Notes: generated by a model not told the origin, from the letters alone. 64,000 bases of DNA from Flavobacterium suncheonense GH29-5 = DSM 17707 (GCF_000430025.1 NZ_AUCZ01000003.1:62001-126000); one strand, 5' to 3'; shown: positions 10,187-19,832, counted from the stretch's first letter. Numbers and translations: made by a program.

Positions 10187-10217
10187 AAAAAAAGTCTCGA
10201 GAAATCGGGACTTTTTT
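10187..10217. terminator. Bidirectional intrinsic terminator between rny and xerD
   Basis: The stem AAAAAAGTCTCGA / TCGGGACTTTTTT with a GAAA loop (one G-T pair) lies between the convergent rny and xerD genes and has A and T tracts on both sides. Confidence 0.85.
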
Positions 10218-11115
10218 ATTTTCTGGGATGATAGGCATTCAGTACTTCCGAAAGATGCTTGCGGTCCAGATGCATGTAAACTTCCGTAGTCGTGATGGAT
10301 TCGTGTCCCAACATCATTTGAATGGAGCGCAGGTCGGCGCCGTTTTCCAGTAAATGCGTGGCGAAAGAATGACGAAACGTGTGCGGACTTATCGTTTTGT
10401 TTAAATTAATTTTTACAGCCAAGTCCTTTATAATGGTAAAAACCATCGCCCGTGTAAGCTGCTTTCCTCTCCGGTTGAGAAAAAGCGTATCTTCATGTCC
10501 TTTTTGGATTTCAAGGTGATTTCTGACCTGATCTTTATACAGATAAATATACTTCTGCGTTGCCGGACTTATGGGCACAAAACGCTGTTTATTGCCTTTT
10601 CCGGTGATTTTAATAAACCCTTCGTCAAAAAAAAGATCTGATATTTTAAGGGTGATTAATTCCGAAACGCGTAAACCGCAACTGTAAAGCGTTTCCAACA
10701 TGGCCCGGTTGCGTTCGCCTTCGTCCTTTGATAAATCTATAGCCGCTATAAGCTTGTCAATTTCCTGCACGGAAAGCGTATCGGGCAGCTTTCTTCCGAT
10801 TTTCGGCACTTCGATCAGTTCCAAAGGTGTCGTTTGTCGGTAATCTTCAAAAACCAGGTAATTGAAAAAACTCTTCAGACCCGATAAAATTCTTGCCTGA
10901 GAGCGCGCATTCACCTGACCGGAAATCCTATAAACAAACTGCTGGACGGTTTCTTCCCCTATGCTGACCGGATTTTCATCCAATTGATTCGCCTCAAGGA
11001 AACCTACCAGTTTTTCGACATCCATAACGTAGTTATCAATCGTATTCTGGGACAGACCACGCTCCAGTTTAAGGTAATTTTTGTACTCTTTTATGTAAGA
11101 ATTCCAAGACTGCAT
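10216..11115 (-). CDS. xerD: Tyrosine recombinase XerD
   Basis: 299 aa, standard XerC/D length. An N-terminal SAM-like core-binding domain covers about 1-95. The catalytic domain holds R149 (CGLRVSEL), K173 (TGKGNKQR), H245 and R248 (HTFRHSF), H271 (LGHESI) and the nucleophile Y280. XerC/XerD resolve chromosome dimers at dif. It stands alone between rny and a barrel gene, unlike the element integrase further right, and is core chromosome. XerC rather than XerD cannot be fully excluded. Confidence 0.9.
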   Translation of the reverse strand: MQSWNSYIKEYKNYLKLERGLSQNTIDNYVMDVEKLVGFLEANQLDENPVSIGEETVQQFVYRISGQVNARSQARILSGLKSFFNYLVFEDYRQTTPLELIEVPKIGRKLPDTLSVQEIDKLIAAIDLSKDEGERNRAMLETLYSCGLRVSELITLKISDLFFDEGFIKITGKGNKQRFVPISPATQKYIYLYKDQVRNHLEIQKGHEDTLFLNRRGKQLTRAMVFTIIKDLAVKINLNKTISPHTFRHSFATHLLENGADLRSIQMMLGHESITTTEVYMHLDRKHLSEVLNAYHPRK

Positions 11116-11203
11116 TAACGTTAAATAAACTTTAAAATTACTATGCGCAAATACTATGCGGCACGATTTGTGGTTTAAATATAGAAACTAAAAATCTATT
11201 TTT

Positions 11204-11800
11204 ATGAGAACGCTACACATTTTATTTGCAGGATTAGTTTTATCAGCTGTCACGACGGCTACTGCACAGGACAAAGGCATAACAGGCTCGTCATTCGGAA
11301 TAAAAGGAGGTTTAAACTACTCTACCATTACAAAAGGAGATTTTAACGAAGGGCCAGACCCGCGAACCAGTTTTCATTTGGGGTTTGTGGGAGAAATTCC
11401 GGTAGTCAGAAATGTATTTGCCATCCAGCCGGAGGTTTTGTATTCCCGTCAGGGTTTTGAAATCAACCAGACGGTTTTGGGCACGAATTACAAAACCGAA
11501 TACAAACTCGACTACATCAATGTTCCGGTTCTGGCCAAAATTTATCTGGGTAAAGCCATCAGTATTGAAGCCGGACCTCAATTTGGGCTTAAAATAGGAG
11601 AAAAATATGAAAATGACGACAGTGCCGTCGAAACCAATGACGTAAACGATTTTGATACTGCCCTCGCAGCCGGATTATCGTTTAATTTTACCGGCGGCTT
11701 ATTCCTTAGCGGTCGTTTTACGCAAAGTTTAAACGAAGTGGTTAAAGACAGCGGTTCAAAAAATCAGGTATTTCAGGCCGGTATTGGCATTAAGTTTTAA
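11204..11800 (+). CDS. Small outer-membrane beta-barrel protein (porin family)
   Basis: 198 aa with a signal peptide ending TATAQ and alternating amphipathic strands typical of the PorT/OmpA-like barrel family (GIKGGLNYSTI, IQPEVLYSRQGF, YINVPVLAKIYL, EAGPQFGLKIG). It ends in a terminal phenylalanine (GIGIKF), the usual barrel assembly signal. This is the first of three related barrels in 2 kb. The pore substrate is unknown. Confidence 0.88.
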   Translation: MRTLHILFAGLVLSAVTTATAQDKGITGSSFGIKGGLNYSTITKGDFNEGPDPRTSFHLGFVGEIPVVRNVFAIQPEVLYSRQGFEINQTVLGTNYKTEYKLDYINVPVLAKIYLGKAISIEAGPQFGLKIGEKYENDDSAVETNDVNDFDTALAAGLSFNFTGGLFLSGRFTQSLNEVVKDSGSKNQVFQAGIGIKF

Positions 11801-11803
11801 AAT

Positions 11804-11830
11804 AAAAGCCCCGCATAGCGGGGCTTTTTG
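11804..11830 (+). terminator. Intrinsic terminator
   Basis: The stem AGCCCCGC / GCGGGGCT with an ATA loop, followed by TTTTTG, lies between convergent barrel genes. A closely similar GC stem terminates the next barrel pair at 12491-12518. Confidence 0.85.
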
Positions 11831-11841
11831 TTTCGATTATC

Positions 11842-12396
11842 TTAGAATTTATATCCTAAACCAATTTGGAAACCGGTGTTTTTCGAATCGAAACCACTAA
11901 CATCACTGATATTAGCCAATCCTAAATTATACCGGGCCTCAATGATTAAACCCATTGGCAAATCATAAGCAGCTCCCAGACCTAATCCAAAATCAGTTGA
12001 TTTTGTACTTTCATCCACAGCATCATTTTCTGTTGCCACTTTAAATCCAATATTTGGACCCGCCTGCAAGTTAAACCCTTCCGCAACGTAATATTTAGCC
12101 ATAACCGGAATACGGATATAATCGATTGAGGCTTTGTCTGCACCTTCAGAAGAATATAACACCTCTGGCTGAATGTGGAACTTCTCACTAATTGAAATAT
12201 CAGCGAAACCGCCCACAAAAAAACCCGTTTTACCGTCAGAATCCCCATCACCGGTAAAGTTTGTAAACGTAACACCAGCCTTAGGGCCAAATCTTACATC
12301 GTCGGCCATTCCGGAACCTCCAGATTTACCGTCCTGAGCAAAAGACACTACGCTAAAGCCCAAACCTGCCATTAAAAATAACAATTGTTTTTTCAT
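11842..12396 (-). CDS. Small outer-membrane beta-barrel protein (porin family)
   Basis: 184 aa with a signal peptide ending VVSFAQ. Strand pattern and motifs (GPKAGVTFTNFTG, IQPEVLYSSEG, DYIRIPVMAKYYV, LQAGPNIGFKV, terminal GLGYKF) show close relation to the barrel at 11204-11800. The two genes are convergent and share a terminator. It acts in the outer membrane; the ligand is unknown. Confidence 0.88.
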   Translation of the reverse strand: MKKQLLFLMAGLGFSVVSFAQDGKSGGSGMADDVRFGPKAGVTFTNFTGDGDSDGKTGFFVGGFADISISEKFHIQPEVLYSSEGADKASIDYIRIPVMAKYYVAEGFNLQAGPNIGFKVATENDAVDESTKSTDFGLGLGAAYDLPMGLIIEARYNLGLANISDVSGFDSKNTGFQIGLGYKF

Positions 12397-12490
12397 AAAA
12401 TGTGTTTTAAAAATTAGTTATATTAAAATTATCGGTAAAAACAAACCGAAACACTTTTTTAAAACACTAGATATCAACAATTTAATTAAC

Positions 12491-12520
12491 AAAAAAAGCC
12501 CCGCTAAGCGGGGCTTTTCA
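12491..12520. terminator. Bidirectional intrinsic terminator
   Basis: The stem AAAAGCCCCGCT / AGCGGGGCTTTT with a tight loop lies downstream of the 12542-13195 gene on the minus strand. It is nearly the same sequence as the terminator at 11804. Confidence 0.8.
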
Positions 12521-12541
12521 TTATTCATTAGATTCTAAAAA

Positions 12542-13195
12542 TTAGAATTTGTAGATTGCTCCAAATGAAATGTTAGATAAGTTAGCACCGAAGTTGAAAG
12601 TTGAAACTCCATCAGCACCATCAACATCTGGTTTTGCATTTGTAAAGTTTAATACTCCTAAACCAGCTTCTAATGCAAAGTTGTTAGATACAAAGTAGTT
12701 CATACCTAAACCTAAACCAGCACCAATTCCATTAACTTTGTTGTTGTCGTTTACAGAAACACCATCAACCTCATCAATAGTAGAGGTCATGTAGTCTAAA
12801 CCTAATTGACCATATAAAGAAAACTGGCTAGCTGGAGTAAAGTAATATCTACCGAAAGCACCTACTGAAAAAGTGTTAACTGAGAAAGTTGATCCGAAAG
12901 CAGAAACATCAATTCCCATTACATTGTCCATAGCAGTATCTTTAGATGAAGAATATCCTAATTGACCACCAATAGCAATGTTTTCAGTTACAAAAAATCC
13001 AACTTTTGGAGAAATTGTAAAGTTTGAACTTTTCCAATCCGCATCTTTATTATTCATAGAACTGAATCCTACAGTACCAGAAACAAAGATGTTCCCTTTT
13101 CCAAATCCACCGTTTCCAGCTTCTTTAACTTCTTCTTGAGCATTAGCAAATCCGAAAGCGAATACTGCTGCTACAGATAAAATAATTTTTTTCAT
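12542..13195 (-). CDS. Outer-membrane beta-barrel protein, probably abundant
   Basis: 217 aa from the ATG at 13195. The longer frame to 13297 would place the signal peptide 35 residues inside, so it is rejected. The signal peptide ends FGFANAQ. The rest alternates glycine-rich strands (GTVGFSSMNN, NIAIGGQLGYSSS, LYGQLGLDYM) and ends in a terminal phenylalanine (GAIYKF). Codons are markedly A/T-ending compared with neighbours, as in highly expressed flavobacterial genes, so this may be a major OmpA-like surface barrel. Confidence 0.88.
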   Translation of the reverse strand: MKKIILSVAAVFAFGFANAQEEVKEAGNGGFGKGNIFVSGTVGFSSMNNKDADWKSSNFTISPKVGFFVTENIAIGGQLGYSSSKDTAMDNVMGIDVSAFGSTFSVNTFSVGAFGRYYFTPASQFSLYGQLGLDYMTSTIDEVDGVSVNDNNKVNGIGAGLGLGMNYFVSNNFALEAGLGVLNFTNAKPDVDGADGVSTFNFGANLSNISFGAIYKF

Positions 13196-13547
13196 GTTTA
13201 GTTTAAATTTTAAAAATTTACTCAGCAAATCTATAAAAAATCCAATCGAAAAAAATCTTTGTTTAAAAAATGTATCAACAACTTGCAGCCAAAACAAAAA
13301 AATAAAACATAAGTTATTGATAATTAGAAAGTTAATTATTGTTAAAAATTTACAAAAAAAAGCATATCCTGTTATAAAAATTACAATTTGAATAAAGATT
13401 TTTCTTACAATTAATGTGTTTTTTTTCCTAAATCCAACTTACCATCGTTAAATGTGAGTCTTTTTACCGCTCTTAAGGACCTACAAATAACACTCAAATT
13501 GAATTTTATCTTAAGCATTTTACTACTTTTACAGAAAGTCAAGAACT
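13196..13547. other. AT-rich 352-bp intergenic region between the barrel gene and aroQ
   Basis: I see no gene here. On the minus strand TAGATTTG (complement of 13226-13233) is a likely promoter -7 box for the barrel gene. On the plus strand TACTTTTA near 13524-13531 with TTG at 13499 is a weak promoter for aroQ. No repeats or stable hairpins are evident. Confidence 0.5.
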
Positions 13548-13961
13548 ATGAAAATCATAATTATAAACGGCCCGAATTTAAACCTGCTGGGAAAACGCGA
13601 ACCCGAAATTTACGGAAGTGAAACTTTTGAAGACTACTATTTCCTACTGAAGAAGAAATACAGCAACATCGAATTACATTATTTTCAAAGCAACATTGAA
13701 GGCGAACTCATCACTAAAATCCAGGAAGCGGGTTTCAGTTTTGACGGTATCATTCTTAATGCCGCAGCTTACACTCATACTTCAATAGGAATTGGCGATG
13801 CCGTAAAAGCCATAACCACTCCTGTTGTTGAAGTTCACATTTCCAACACCTTCTCCCGCGAGAGTTTCCGACATCAGTCGTATATCTCGCCAAATGCCAA
13901 AGGAATTATTATCGGTTTTGGCCTTGACAGTTATGAACTCGCCATAAAATCATTTCTGTAG
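13548..13961 (+). CDS. aroQ: 3-dehydroquinate dehydratase, type II
   Basis: 137 aa. Family signatures are clear: IIINGPNLNLLGKREPEIYG at the N-terminus, HYFQSNIEGELI, NAAAYTHTSIGIGDA and VEVHISNTFSRESFRHQS. The enzyme converts 3-dehydroquinate to 3-dehydroshikimate in the shikimate pathway. The tyrosine of REPEIYG and the histidine of VEVHISN are in place, so it should be active. It is cytosolic and followed by a separate DUF5686 gene. Confidence 0.95.
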   Translation: MKIIIINGPNLNLLGKREPEIYGSETFEDYYFLLKKKYSNIELHYFQSNIEGELITKIQEAGFSFDGIILNAAAYTHTSIGIGDAVKAITTPVVEVHISNTFSRESFRHQSYISPNAKGIIIGFGLDSYELAIKSFL

Positions 13962-14009
13962 CCATACAACCTTTTACAAAATTGCCACGTCTATATTATA
14001 AAGAAACGA

Positions 14010-16493
14010 ATGAAACACTTATTTACTGTAACAGCCTTATTTCTATCAGTAACCTTATTTGCCCAAATCAGAGGAAAAATTACCGACAAAACCGGGAATC
14101 CCATTCCTTATACTACCGTTATGATTGAGAATACCTACAACGGTACTTCCGCCAACGACAACGGTATATATGAACTCACGGTAAAAGAAAAAGGAAACTA
14201 TACCGTGATTTTTCAGTCGCTTGGTTATAAAACCAAAAAAGTCACTAAAGATATTTTGCAATTTCCTTATACTATAGATATAACGCTCGAAGATGAAAAT
14301 TACACCATTGCCGAAGTAGTTATAGGCCCGAAAAAAGAAGATCCGGCTTATGCCATCATCCGAAACGCGATTAAAAACCGCAAGCAGAATGCCGCCAAAA
14401 CCGACCGATACGAAGCCGATTTCTATTCCCGCGGGATTTTCAGAGCGAAAAACGTTCCCAAGAAATTCATGGGCGTGGAAATAGGTGATTTTGAAGGCGC
14501 TTTAGATTCTACCGGTACCGGAATTTTGTATTTATCCGAAACTGTTTCAAAAATTGCCTACGAAAAACCCGACAAGATAAAAGAAGAAATCATCGCTTCC
14601 AAAGTTAGCGGTAATGACAACGGCTTTAGCTTCAACACGGCACAGGGTACCAATTACGATTTCTATGAAAATTATGTAAACATGGGCCTCAACATGATTT
14701 CCCCGATTGCCGATAATGCCTTAAACTATTACAAATTCAAACTGGAGAGTTTCTTCACTAACGAACACAATCAGCTGGTGAACAAAATCAAGGTGATGCC
14801 CAAACGCGACAAAGAACCTGTTTTTGAAGGCTACCTTTATATTATAGAGGACACTTGGGCGATTTATGCGGTCGAATTGGGCAGTAAAGGCTATCGCATG
14901 CAACAGCCGATTCTGGAAAACATCGATTTCACGCAAAGTTACCATTACAATCCTGCCACAAAAATCTGGACCAAAAACCTGCAAACCATCGACTTTAAAG
15001 CCTCCATTTTCGGAATGGGCTTTACCGGGAAATTTACGCACGTGTTCAGCAATTATAAATTCCGTGAGCAGTTTGAAAAGAAAACGTTTACCAACGAAAT
15101 TGCTAAAATCGTTGCGGATGCCAACAAAAAAGACAGTCTTTACTGGAATGAAAACAGACCGGTGCCTTTAACCGAAGAAGAAATAAACGATTATCAGAGA
15201 AAAGACAGCATTCAGACCATCCGAAAATCACAGGTGTATCTGGATTCTTTGGATGCGAAAGGCAATCAATTCAAACTTTCAAAGCTGATAACCGGCTACA
15301 CTTATCGCGATTCTTATCACAAATGCTCGGCTTCGTATAAAGGATTGCTTAATATCTCTTCCTTAGGTTTCAATACCGTTCAGGGCTGGAATTTCGATTC
15401 CGGATTTTCGTTTAACAAACGTAATGAGGAAAAAGGAACGTACACGGCTGTAAATTCCGTTTTCAATTATGGTTTTGCCGAAGAGCGTTTGCGTGTCAAC
15501 GGAAGTTTCTACCATCGTTTCAACACCACAAATTACCGTACGATTTCCGCTTCTGGTGGCAGCAGCATCAATCAGTTTAACGCTTCCAACCCTATTTCCA
15601 ATCTAATCAATTCGGTGAGTACGCTGTTCTTTAAAGACAATTACGCGAAATACTACAACAAGGAGTTTATCCGTCTGGGTTACGGACAAGACATCCTGAA
15701 CGGCGTTTCAGTCAACGGAAGCATCGAGTATTCCGCCCGTAAACCATTGTTCAACCATACGGATTACGTGTTGATTAAAAATGATAAAGACTATACTTCG
15801 AACAATCCGCTGGCACCGCTTGACAATACTTTTGCCGCCATCGAAAAACACAATCTGGTAAAAGCCAACATCGGTACGCGAATCCGTTTCGGAAACAAAT
15901 ACATTACAAGACCGGACGGAAAAATCAACATTCCGAACGATGATTACCCTACCCTTTCTTTCGGTTATGAAAAAGGATTCGCCGGCAATAAAGAAAATTA
16001 CAATTACGACTTCGTAAACGGACAAATCGATTACGATAAAACCCTCGGCAACAAAGGCGATTTTGCCATTCGCTTAAAAGCCGGTAAATTTTTCAATGCC
16101 GATAACATTTCCTTTATAGATTACAAACACTTTAACGGCAACCAAACCCATGTGGGCACGGCAGACCGCTACCTGAATGTTTTCAACATGTTGCCGTATT
16201 ACAGCAACAGCACCAATGATGCTTTTCTGGAAACGCATATCGAACACAACGACAAAGGGTTTCTTATGAACAAAATTCCGCTGCTGAACAAACTGCAATG
16301 GAATCTGGTTGTAGGTTTCCATCAGCTGAATGTACCGGATTTTAAACCGTATCAGGAATACACCGTTGGTTTTGACAATGTTGGTTTTGGTAAATTCCGA
16401 ATGCTGCGTGTGGATTATGTGCGCTCGTACCAAAACGGTTTTCAGGCAGACGGCATCGTGTTTGGCCTGAAGTTTCTGAATATCATCGACTAA
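14010..16493 (+). CDS. DUF5686 and carboxypeptidase-like regulatory domain protein, outer membrane
   Basis: 827 aa. A signal peptide ends LFAQ. A CarboxypepD_reg-like domain spans about 20-105 (GKITDKTGNPIPYTTV). The DUF5686 region starts near EDPAYAIIRNAIKNR, and the last 450 residues are barrel-like. This Bacteroidetes-specific family is predicted to lie in the outer membrane and has no established role. There is no TonB box and no plug domain, so it is not a normal receptor. It stands alone and ends at a strong terminator. Confidence 0.85.
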   Translation: MKHLFTVTALFLSVTLFAQIRGKITDKTGNPIPYTTVMIENTYNGTSANDNGIYELTVKEKGNYTVIFQSLGYKTKKVTKDILQFPYTIDITLEDENYTIAEVVIGPKKEDPAYAIIRNAIKNRKQNAAKTDRYEADFYSRGIFRAKNVPKKFMGVEIGDFEGALDSTGTGILYLSETVSKIAYEKPDKIKEEIIASKVSGNDNGFSFNTAQGTNYDFYENYVNMGLNMISPIADNALNYYKFKLESFFTNEHNQLVNKIKVMPKRDKEPVFEGYLYIIEDTWAIYAVELGSKGYRMQQPILENIDFTQSYHYNPATKIWTKNLQTIDFKASIFGMGFTGKFTHVFSNYKFREQFEKKTFTNEIAKIVADANKKDSLYWNENRPVPLTEEEINDYQRKDSIQTIRKSQVYLDSLDAKGNQFKLSKLITGYTYRDSYHKCSASYKGLLNISSLGFNTVQGWNFDSGFSFNKRNEEKGTYTAVNSVFNYGFAEERLRVNGSFYHRFNTTNYRTISASGGSSINQFNASNPISNLINSVSTLFFKDNYAKYYNKEFIRLGYGQDILNGVSVNGSIEYSARKPLFNHTDYVLIKNDKDYTSNNPLAPLDNTFAAIEKHNLVKANIGTRIRFGNKYITRPDGKINIPNDDYPTLSFGYEKGFAGNKENYNYDFVNGQIDYDKTLGNKGDFAIRLKAGKFFNADNISFIDYKHFNGNQTHVGTADRYLNVFNMLPYYSNSTNDAFLETHIEHNDKGFLMNKIPLLNKLQWNLVVGFHQLNVPDFKPYQEYTVGFDNVGFGKFRMLRVDYVRSYQNGFQADGIVFGLKFLNIID

Positions 16494-16504
16494 TAAATCT
16501 TCTA

Positions 16505-16537
16505 AAAAAAGCGTTGGATTTACTGCAACGCTTTTTT
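16505..16537. terminator. Bidirectional intrinsic terminator
   Basis: The stem AAAAAAAGCGTTG / CAACGCTTTTTTT around a 9-base loop lies between convergent genes. Confidence 0.85.
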
Positions 16538-16549
16538 TATATAGTTTCT

Positions 16550-17314
16550 TCAACAAAAAATATCGTAGGCAAAGCGCAAAAGTGTTCCGACAACTACAAT
16601 CAGAAAAAATATACGAATGAACCCGTTTCCTTTTTTAATTGCCAGTTTCGCACCCAAAAAACCGCCTAAAGCATTGCACACGGCCATCGGTAAAGCGATT
16701 GCCCAGATGATTTTTCCCTTCAGCAGAAAAAGGCAAATCGAACCGAAATTCGTAGCCAGATTAACCATTTTCGCATTCGCCGAAGCATGCAGAAAATCAA
16801 ATCCTAATACTGAAACAAAAGCCACGACAAAAAAACTTCCGGTTCCGGGACCGATAAAACCGTCGTAAAAACCAACTGTTATACTAATTAGAACAGCATA
16901 AATCATTTGTTGTTTTACCGACAGCAATTTCTCCTGATGCTGTCCGAAGTTTTTCTTCATGAAGGTATACATCGCGAGCAAAGTCAAAACCACCAAAAGC
17001 AGCGGTTTCATAAAATCGTTACTTACCAGCGTGAGCAATTCAGAACCTGCAAAAGCCGAAGCAAACGCCACGACTGCCATAAGCAAAAGCAGTTTCCAGT
17101 TCATCTGTACTTTCTTCAGATACTGAAAAGCCGCAAAACCCGTTCCGCTAAATGCCGGTATTTTTAGGGAGCCGATGATGGTTGCTACCGAATAATTTGG
17201 CAGTAAAATAAGCGCAACCGGGGTTTGTATCAAACCGCCGCCACCCACAATCGCATCGACAAAACCTGCCGAAAAGGCTGCTAAACAGAGAAAAATTAAA
17301 ATGTCTGTTTCCAT
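16550..17314 (-). CDS. TauE/SafE family (DUF81) permease
   Basis: 254 aa with about eight hydrophobic segments. The N-terminal GFVDAIVGGGGLIQTPVAL motif and its inverted repeat copy GFYDGFIGPGTGSFF in the second half are diagnostic of TauE/SafE permeases, which move sulfite, sulfonates or related organic anions across the inner membrane. The substrate is not resolvable here. It has no co-transcribed partner that would hint at one. Confidence 0.88.
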   Translation of the reverse strand: METDILIFLCLAAFSAGFVDAIVGGGGLIQTPVALILLPNYSVATIIGSLKIPAFSGTGFAAFQYLKKVQMNWKLLLLMAVVAFASAFAGSELLTLVSNDFMKPLLLVVLTLLAMYTFMKKNFGQHQEKLLSVKQQMIYAVLISITVGFYDGFIGPGTGSFFVVAFVSVLGFDFLHASANAKMVNLATNFGSICLFLLKGKIIWAIALPMAVCNALGGFLGAKLAIKKGNGFIRIFFLIVVVGTLLRFAYDIFC

Positions 17315-17378
17315 GGTTAAAAGAAAAGAGCCAAATCATTTCGATTCAGCTCCCTGTTACTATAAATATCACATACCG

Positions 17379-18689
17379 TTACGCACGAATGATGTTAGCA
17401 CCTAAAGCTCTTAAACGCTCATCAATTCTTTCATAACCTCTGTCGATTTGTTCGATGTTCTGAATGGTACTCGTTCCCTTAGCTGTTAACGCCGCAATCA
17501 GCAACGAAATTCCGGCACGGATATCCGGGGAACTCATGGTAGTGGCTTTCAGTTGCGATTTGAAATCGTGTCCCATCACCACGGCACGGTGCGGATCGCA
17601 CAACATGATTTTCGCACCCATATCAATTAATTTGTCCACGAAGAACAAACGGCTTTCAAACATTTTCTGGTGAATTAACACATCACCTTTTGCTTGGGTT
17701 GCCACCACCAAAACGATGCTCAGCAAATCGGGAGTAAAGCCCGGCCATGGGGCATCAGCAATGGTTAAAATGGAACCGTCGATATCGGTTTTTACTTCGT
17801 AACCGTTTTCATGCGACGGAATGTAAATATCGTCTCCTCTTCGTTCCACCGTAATTCCTAATTTTCGGAATACACTCGGAATAACACCTAAATTCTCCCA
17901 GCTTACATTTTTAATGGTGATTTCACTTTTGGTCATGGCCGCCAATCCGATCCAGGAACCGATTTCGATCATGTCCGGTAAGATTCTATGCTCGCAACCG
18001 CCTAAGCTGTCAACACCTTCAATGGTAAGCAAATTCGATCCGACACCTTTAATTTTGGCTCCCATCGAATTCAGCATTTTACACAACTGTTGCAGGTACG
18101 GTTCACAGGCCGCGTTGTAAATGGTGGTGGTTCCTTCCGCCAAAACCGCTGCCATGACAATGTTTGCTGTTCCGGTAACCGAAGCTTCGTCCAAAAGCAT
18201 GTAGGTTCCTTTTAAACGGCCATCAGTTTCCACACCGTAAAAATGGTCGGCTCTTTCATAACGGAATTTGGCGCCTAAGTTGATGAACCCTTCGAAATGC
18301 GTATCCAAACGACGGCGTCCGATTTTATCGCCTCCCGGCTTCGGAATGTAACCGCAACCGAAACGTGCCAAAAGCGGTCCTACAATCATGATGGAACCGC
18401 GTAAACTTCCGCCTTCTTTTTTAAATGCTTCGGTTTTTAAGTAGTCTACATTAACTTCATCGGCCTGAAAGGTATAATCCCCAGGACCGTTTTTTTGTAT
18501 TTTAACGCCTAAGTTTCCTAAAAGCGTAATCAGTTTATTGACATCAATAATATCCGGAATATTGGTAATCCTAACTTTTTCTGAAGTCAGTAACACGGGA
18601 CACAATACCTGTAACGCCTCATTTTTGGCTCCTTGCGGGATAACCTCGCCTTTCAGTCGGATTCCGCCTTCAATTTTAAATGTTCCCAT
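17379..18689 (-). CDS. murA: UDP-N-acetylglucosamine 1-carboxyvinyltransferase MurA
   Basis: 436 aa, full length. It carries the conserved KNEALQ substrate site (K22, N23), the catalytic cysteine C112 in GCGYIPKPGGDKIGRR and inside-out barrel repeats such as PDMIEIGSWIG. MurA transfers enolpyruvate from PEP to UDP-GlcNAc, the first committed step of peptidoglycan synthesis. The catalytic cysteine implies fosfomycin sensitivity in principle. It is last in a run of three same-strand genes (DUF493, DUF4290, murA) with gaps of 11 and 6 bases, an arrangement common in Flavobacteria. Confidence 0.95.
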   Translation of the reverse strand: MGTFKIEGGIRLKGEVIPQGAKNEALQVLCPVLLTSEKVRITNIPDIIDVNKLITLLGNLGVKIQKNGPGDYTFQADEVNVDYLKTEAFKKEGGSLRGSIMIVGPLLARFGCGYIPKPGGDKIGRRRLDTHFEGFINLGAKFRYERADHFYGVETDGRLKGTYMLLDEASVTGTANIVMAAVLAEGTTTIYNAACEPYLQQLCKMLNSMGAKIKGVGSNLLTIEGVDSLGGCEHRILPDMIEIGSWIGLAAMTKSEITIKNVSWENLGVIPSVFRKLGITVERRGDDIYIPSHENGYEVKTDIDGSILTIADAPWPGFTPDLLSIVLVVATQAKGDVLIHQKMFESRLFFVDKLIDMGAKIMLCDPHRAVVMGHDFKSQLKATTMSSPDIRAGISLLIAALTAKGTSTIQNIEQIDRGYERIDERLRALGANIIRA

Positions 18690-18695
18690 CGGCTT

Positions 18696-19406
18696 TTATT
18701 GTTTTCTGTTGTTGTTATTATTGTTATTGCCCGGCTTTTTGTTTTTCTGGTTCGGATTGTTGTGTTTCTTCGGTTTGTTACTGCCGAACTGCATTTTGTT
18801 GGATTGTTTTTTGTTCACCCGCATCAAATCCGTCGTGTTGGAAAGCTCTTCATCGGTTTTCATCAAGTTGATTTTCCCGTCGGACAATTCAAACAAATGC
18901 TCAAAAATCACTTCGTCTTTCACGGTATCCTTGTTCCAGCTCAGGTAGGATTTTTTCATGTGGTTGGCTATTACCATAATCAGGGCATTTTTCAACTCAC
19001 CTTCCTCCCATTTGTTGGCTACGTCAATCATGTACTTGATATTGTTGCCGTAAAAACGGTACTTCGGAAAATTTTGAGGATAATTCAAACGCTCCGGTTT
19101 CTGGTGCAGGATTTCTTTATTCGGAATCGGATAAGGTGAATCTACGTCGAGTTTAAAATCGGACATGATAAAAATCTGATCCCACAATTTATGCTGAAAA
19201 TCCGGAACATCTCTTAAATGCGGATTTAACGTTCCCATTACCGAAATGATGTAACGGGCCGCTTTGTTGCGCTCTCCGCGATCTGCGATTTCCGTAGCCT
19301 GATCGATCAGTTTTTGCAAATGACGCCCGTATTCCGGAATAATCAGATGGGGACGTTCGGCGTTATATTCTAAATGATGAATTGCTTCTTCTGGTGTAAA
19401 CTGCAT
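18696..19406 (-). CDS. DUF4290 family protein
   Basis: 236 aa. The N-terminal EEAIHHLEYNAERPHLIIPEYGRHLQ stretch is characteristic of DUF4290, a Bacteroidetes family of unknown function. The body is helical and soluble. The C-terminal 40 residues are a low-complexity tail rich in Asn, Lys and Gln (PNQKNKKPGNNNNNNNRKQ), which may bind nucleic acid or be a disordered linker. It is co-transcribed with murA. Confidence 0.88.
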   Translation of the reverse strand: MQFTPEEAIHHLEYNAERPHLIIPEYGRHLQKLIDQATEIADRGERNKAARYIISVMGTLNPHLRDVPDFQHKLWDQIFIMSDFKLDVDSPYPIPNKEILHQKPERLNYPQNFPKYRFYGNNIKYMIDVANKWEEGELKNALIMVIANHMKKSYLSWNKDTVKDEVIFEHLFELSDGKINLMKTDEELSNTTDLMRVNKKQSNKMQFGSNKPKKHNNPNQKNKKPGNNNNNNNRKQ

Positions 19407-19417
19407 GTAGTTTGTTT

Positions 19418-19702
19418 TTATAGGGAAATGATACCTTCAATTGCGGAGAGTTCCTGATATTTTTCAATTACACTCTGAGCACTTTTCATGTGTACGTTTA
19501 TGGAAACACTGGTGTACTTTCCGGTTTTGGACTGATTGGTTTCGATAACAGCTCCCATTCCGTCGAAAGCGGTTTCTATAATCATGATTTTGTCTTTATC
19601 CGTAGGAACAATGAATTTAAACAAATACTCAGAAGGCCAAATCGTTGAATTGACTAATTCTTCTTTAAGGCGCTGATAAAATTCTTCGGTTTTCTTATCC
19701 AT
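19418..19702 (-). CDS. DUF493 family protein
   Basis: 94 aa from ATG 19702; the extra residues upstream have no support. The pattern FYQRLKEELVN, PSEYLFKFIVP and TGKYTSVSINVHMKSA fits the DUF493 (YbeD-like) ferredoxin-fold family, small regulatory-type proteins without known catalysis. It leads the DUF493-DUF4290-murA run. Confidence 0.85.
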   Translation of the reverse strand: MDKKTEEFYQRLKEELVNSTIWPSEYLFKFIVPTDKDKIMIIETAFDGMGAVIETNQSKTGKYTSVSINVHMKSAQSVIEKYQELSAIEGIISL

Positions 19703-19824
19703 TTCAATCAAAAATAAAAGCAAATATACATTAGAGTTATGAATTATGAATGATGATTAACCAGTTTTTAAGACAATCCGGAACATAAAATTAAAAACTG
19801 CTTTATCCGTTAAGTAAAAAAATG

Positions 19825-19832
19825 TAAATTTG
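19825..19832 (+). promoter_or_regulatory. Promoter -7 box for the ATPase gene
   Basis: TAAATTTG matches TAnnTTTG and is placed about 18 bases before the GTG start at 19850. The -33 element is weak (TTTA). Confidence 0.45.

Noticed and set aside
10216..11115. Second phage integrase
   Set aside because: Length, motif spacing and chromosomal context next to rny fit the host XerD.
13196..13297. N-terminal extension of the barrel gene at 12542-13195
   Set aside because: The extension would put a perfect signal peptide 35 residues inside the protein.
18633..19139. 168-aa plus-strand frame opposite DUF4290
   Set aside because: Hydrophobic, phenylalanine-rich antisense reading of a Lys/Asn-rich gene; no start context or promoter.
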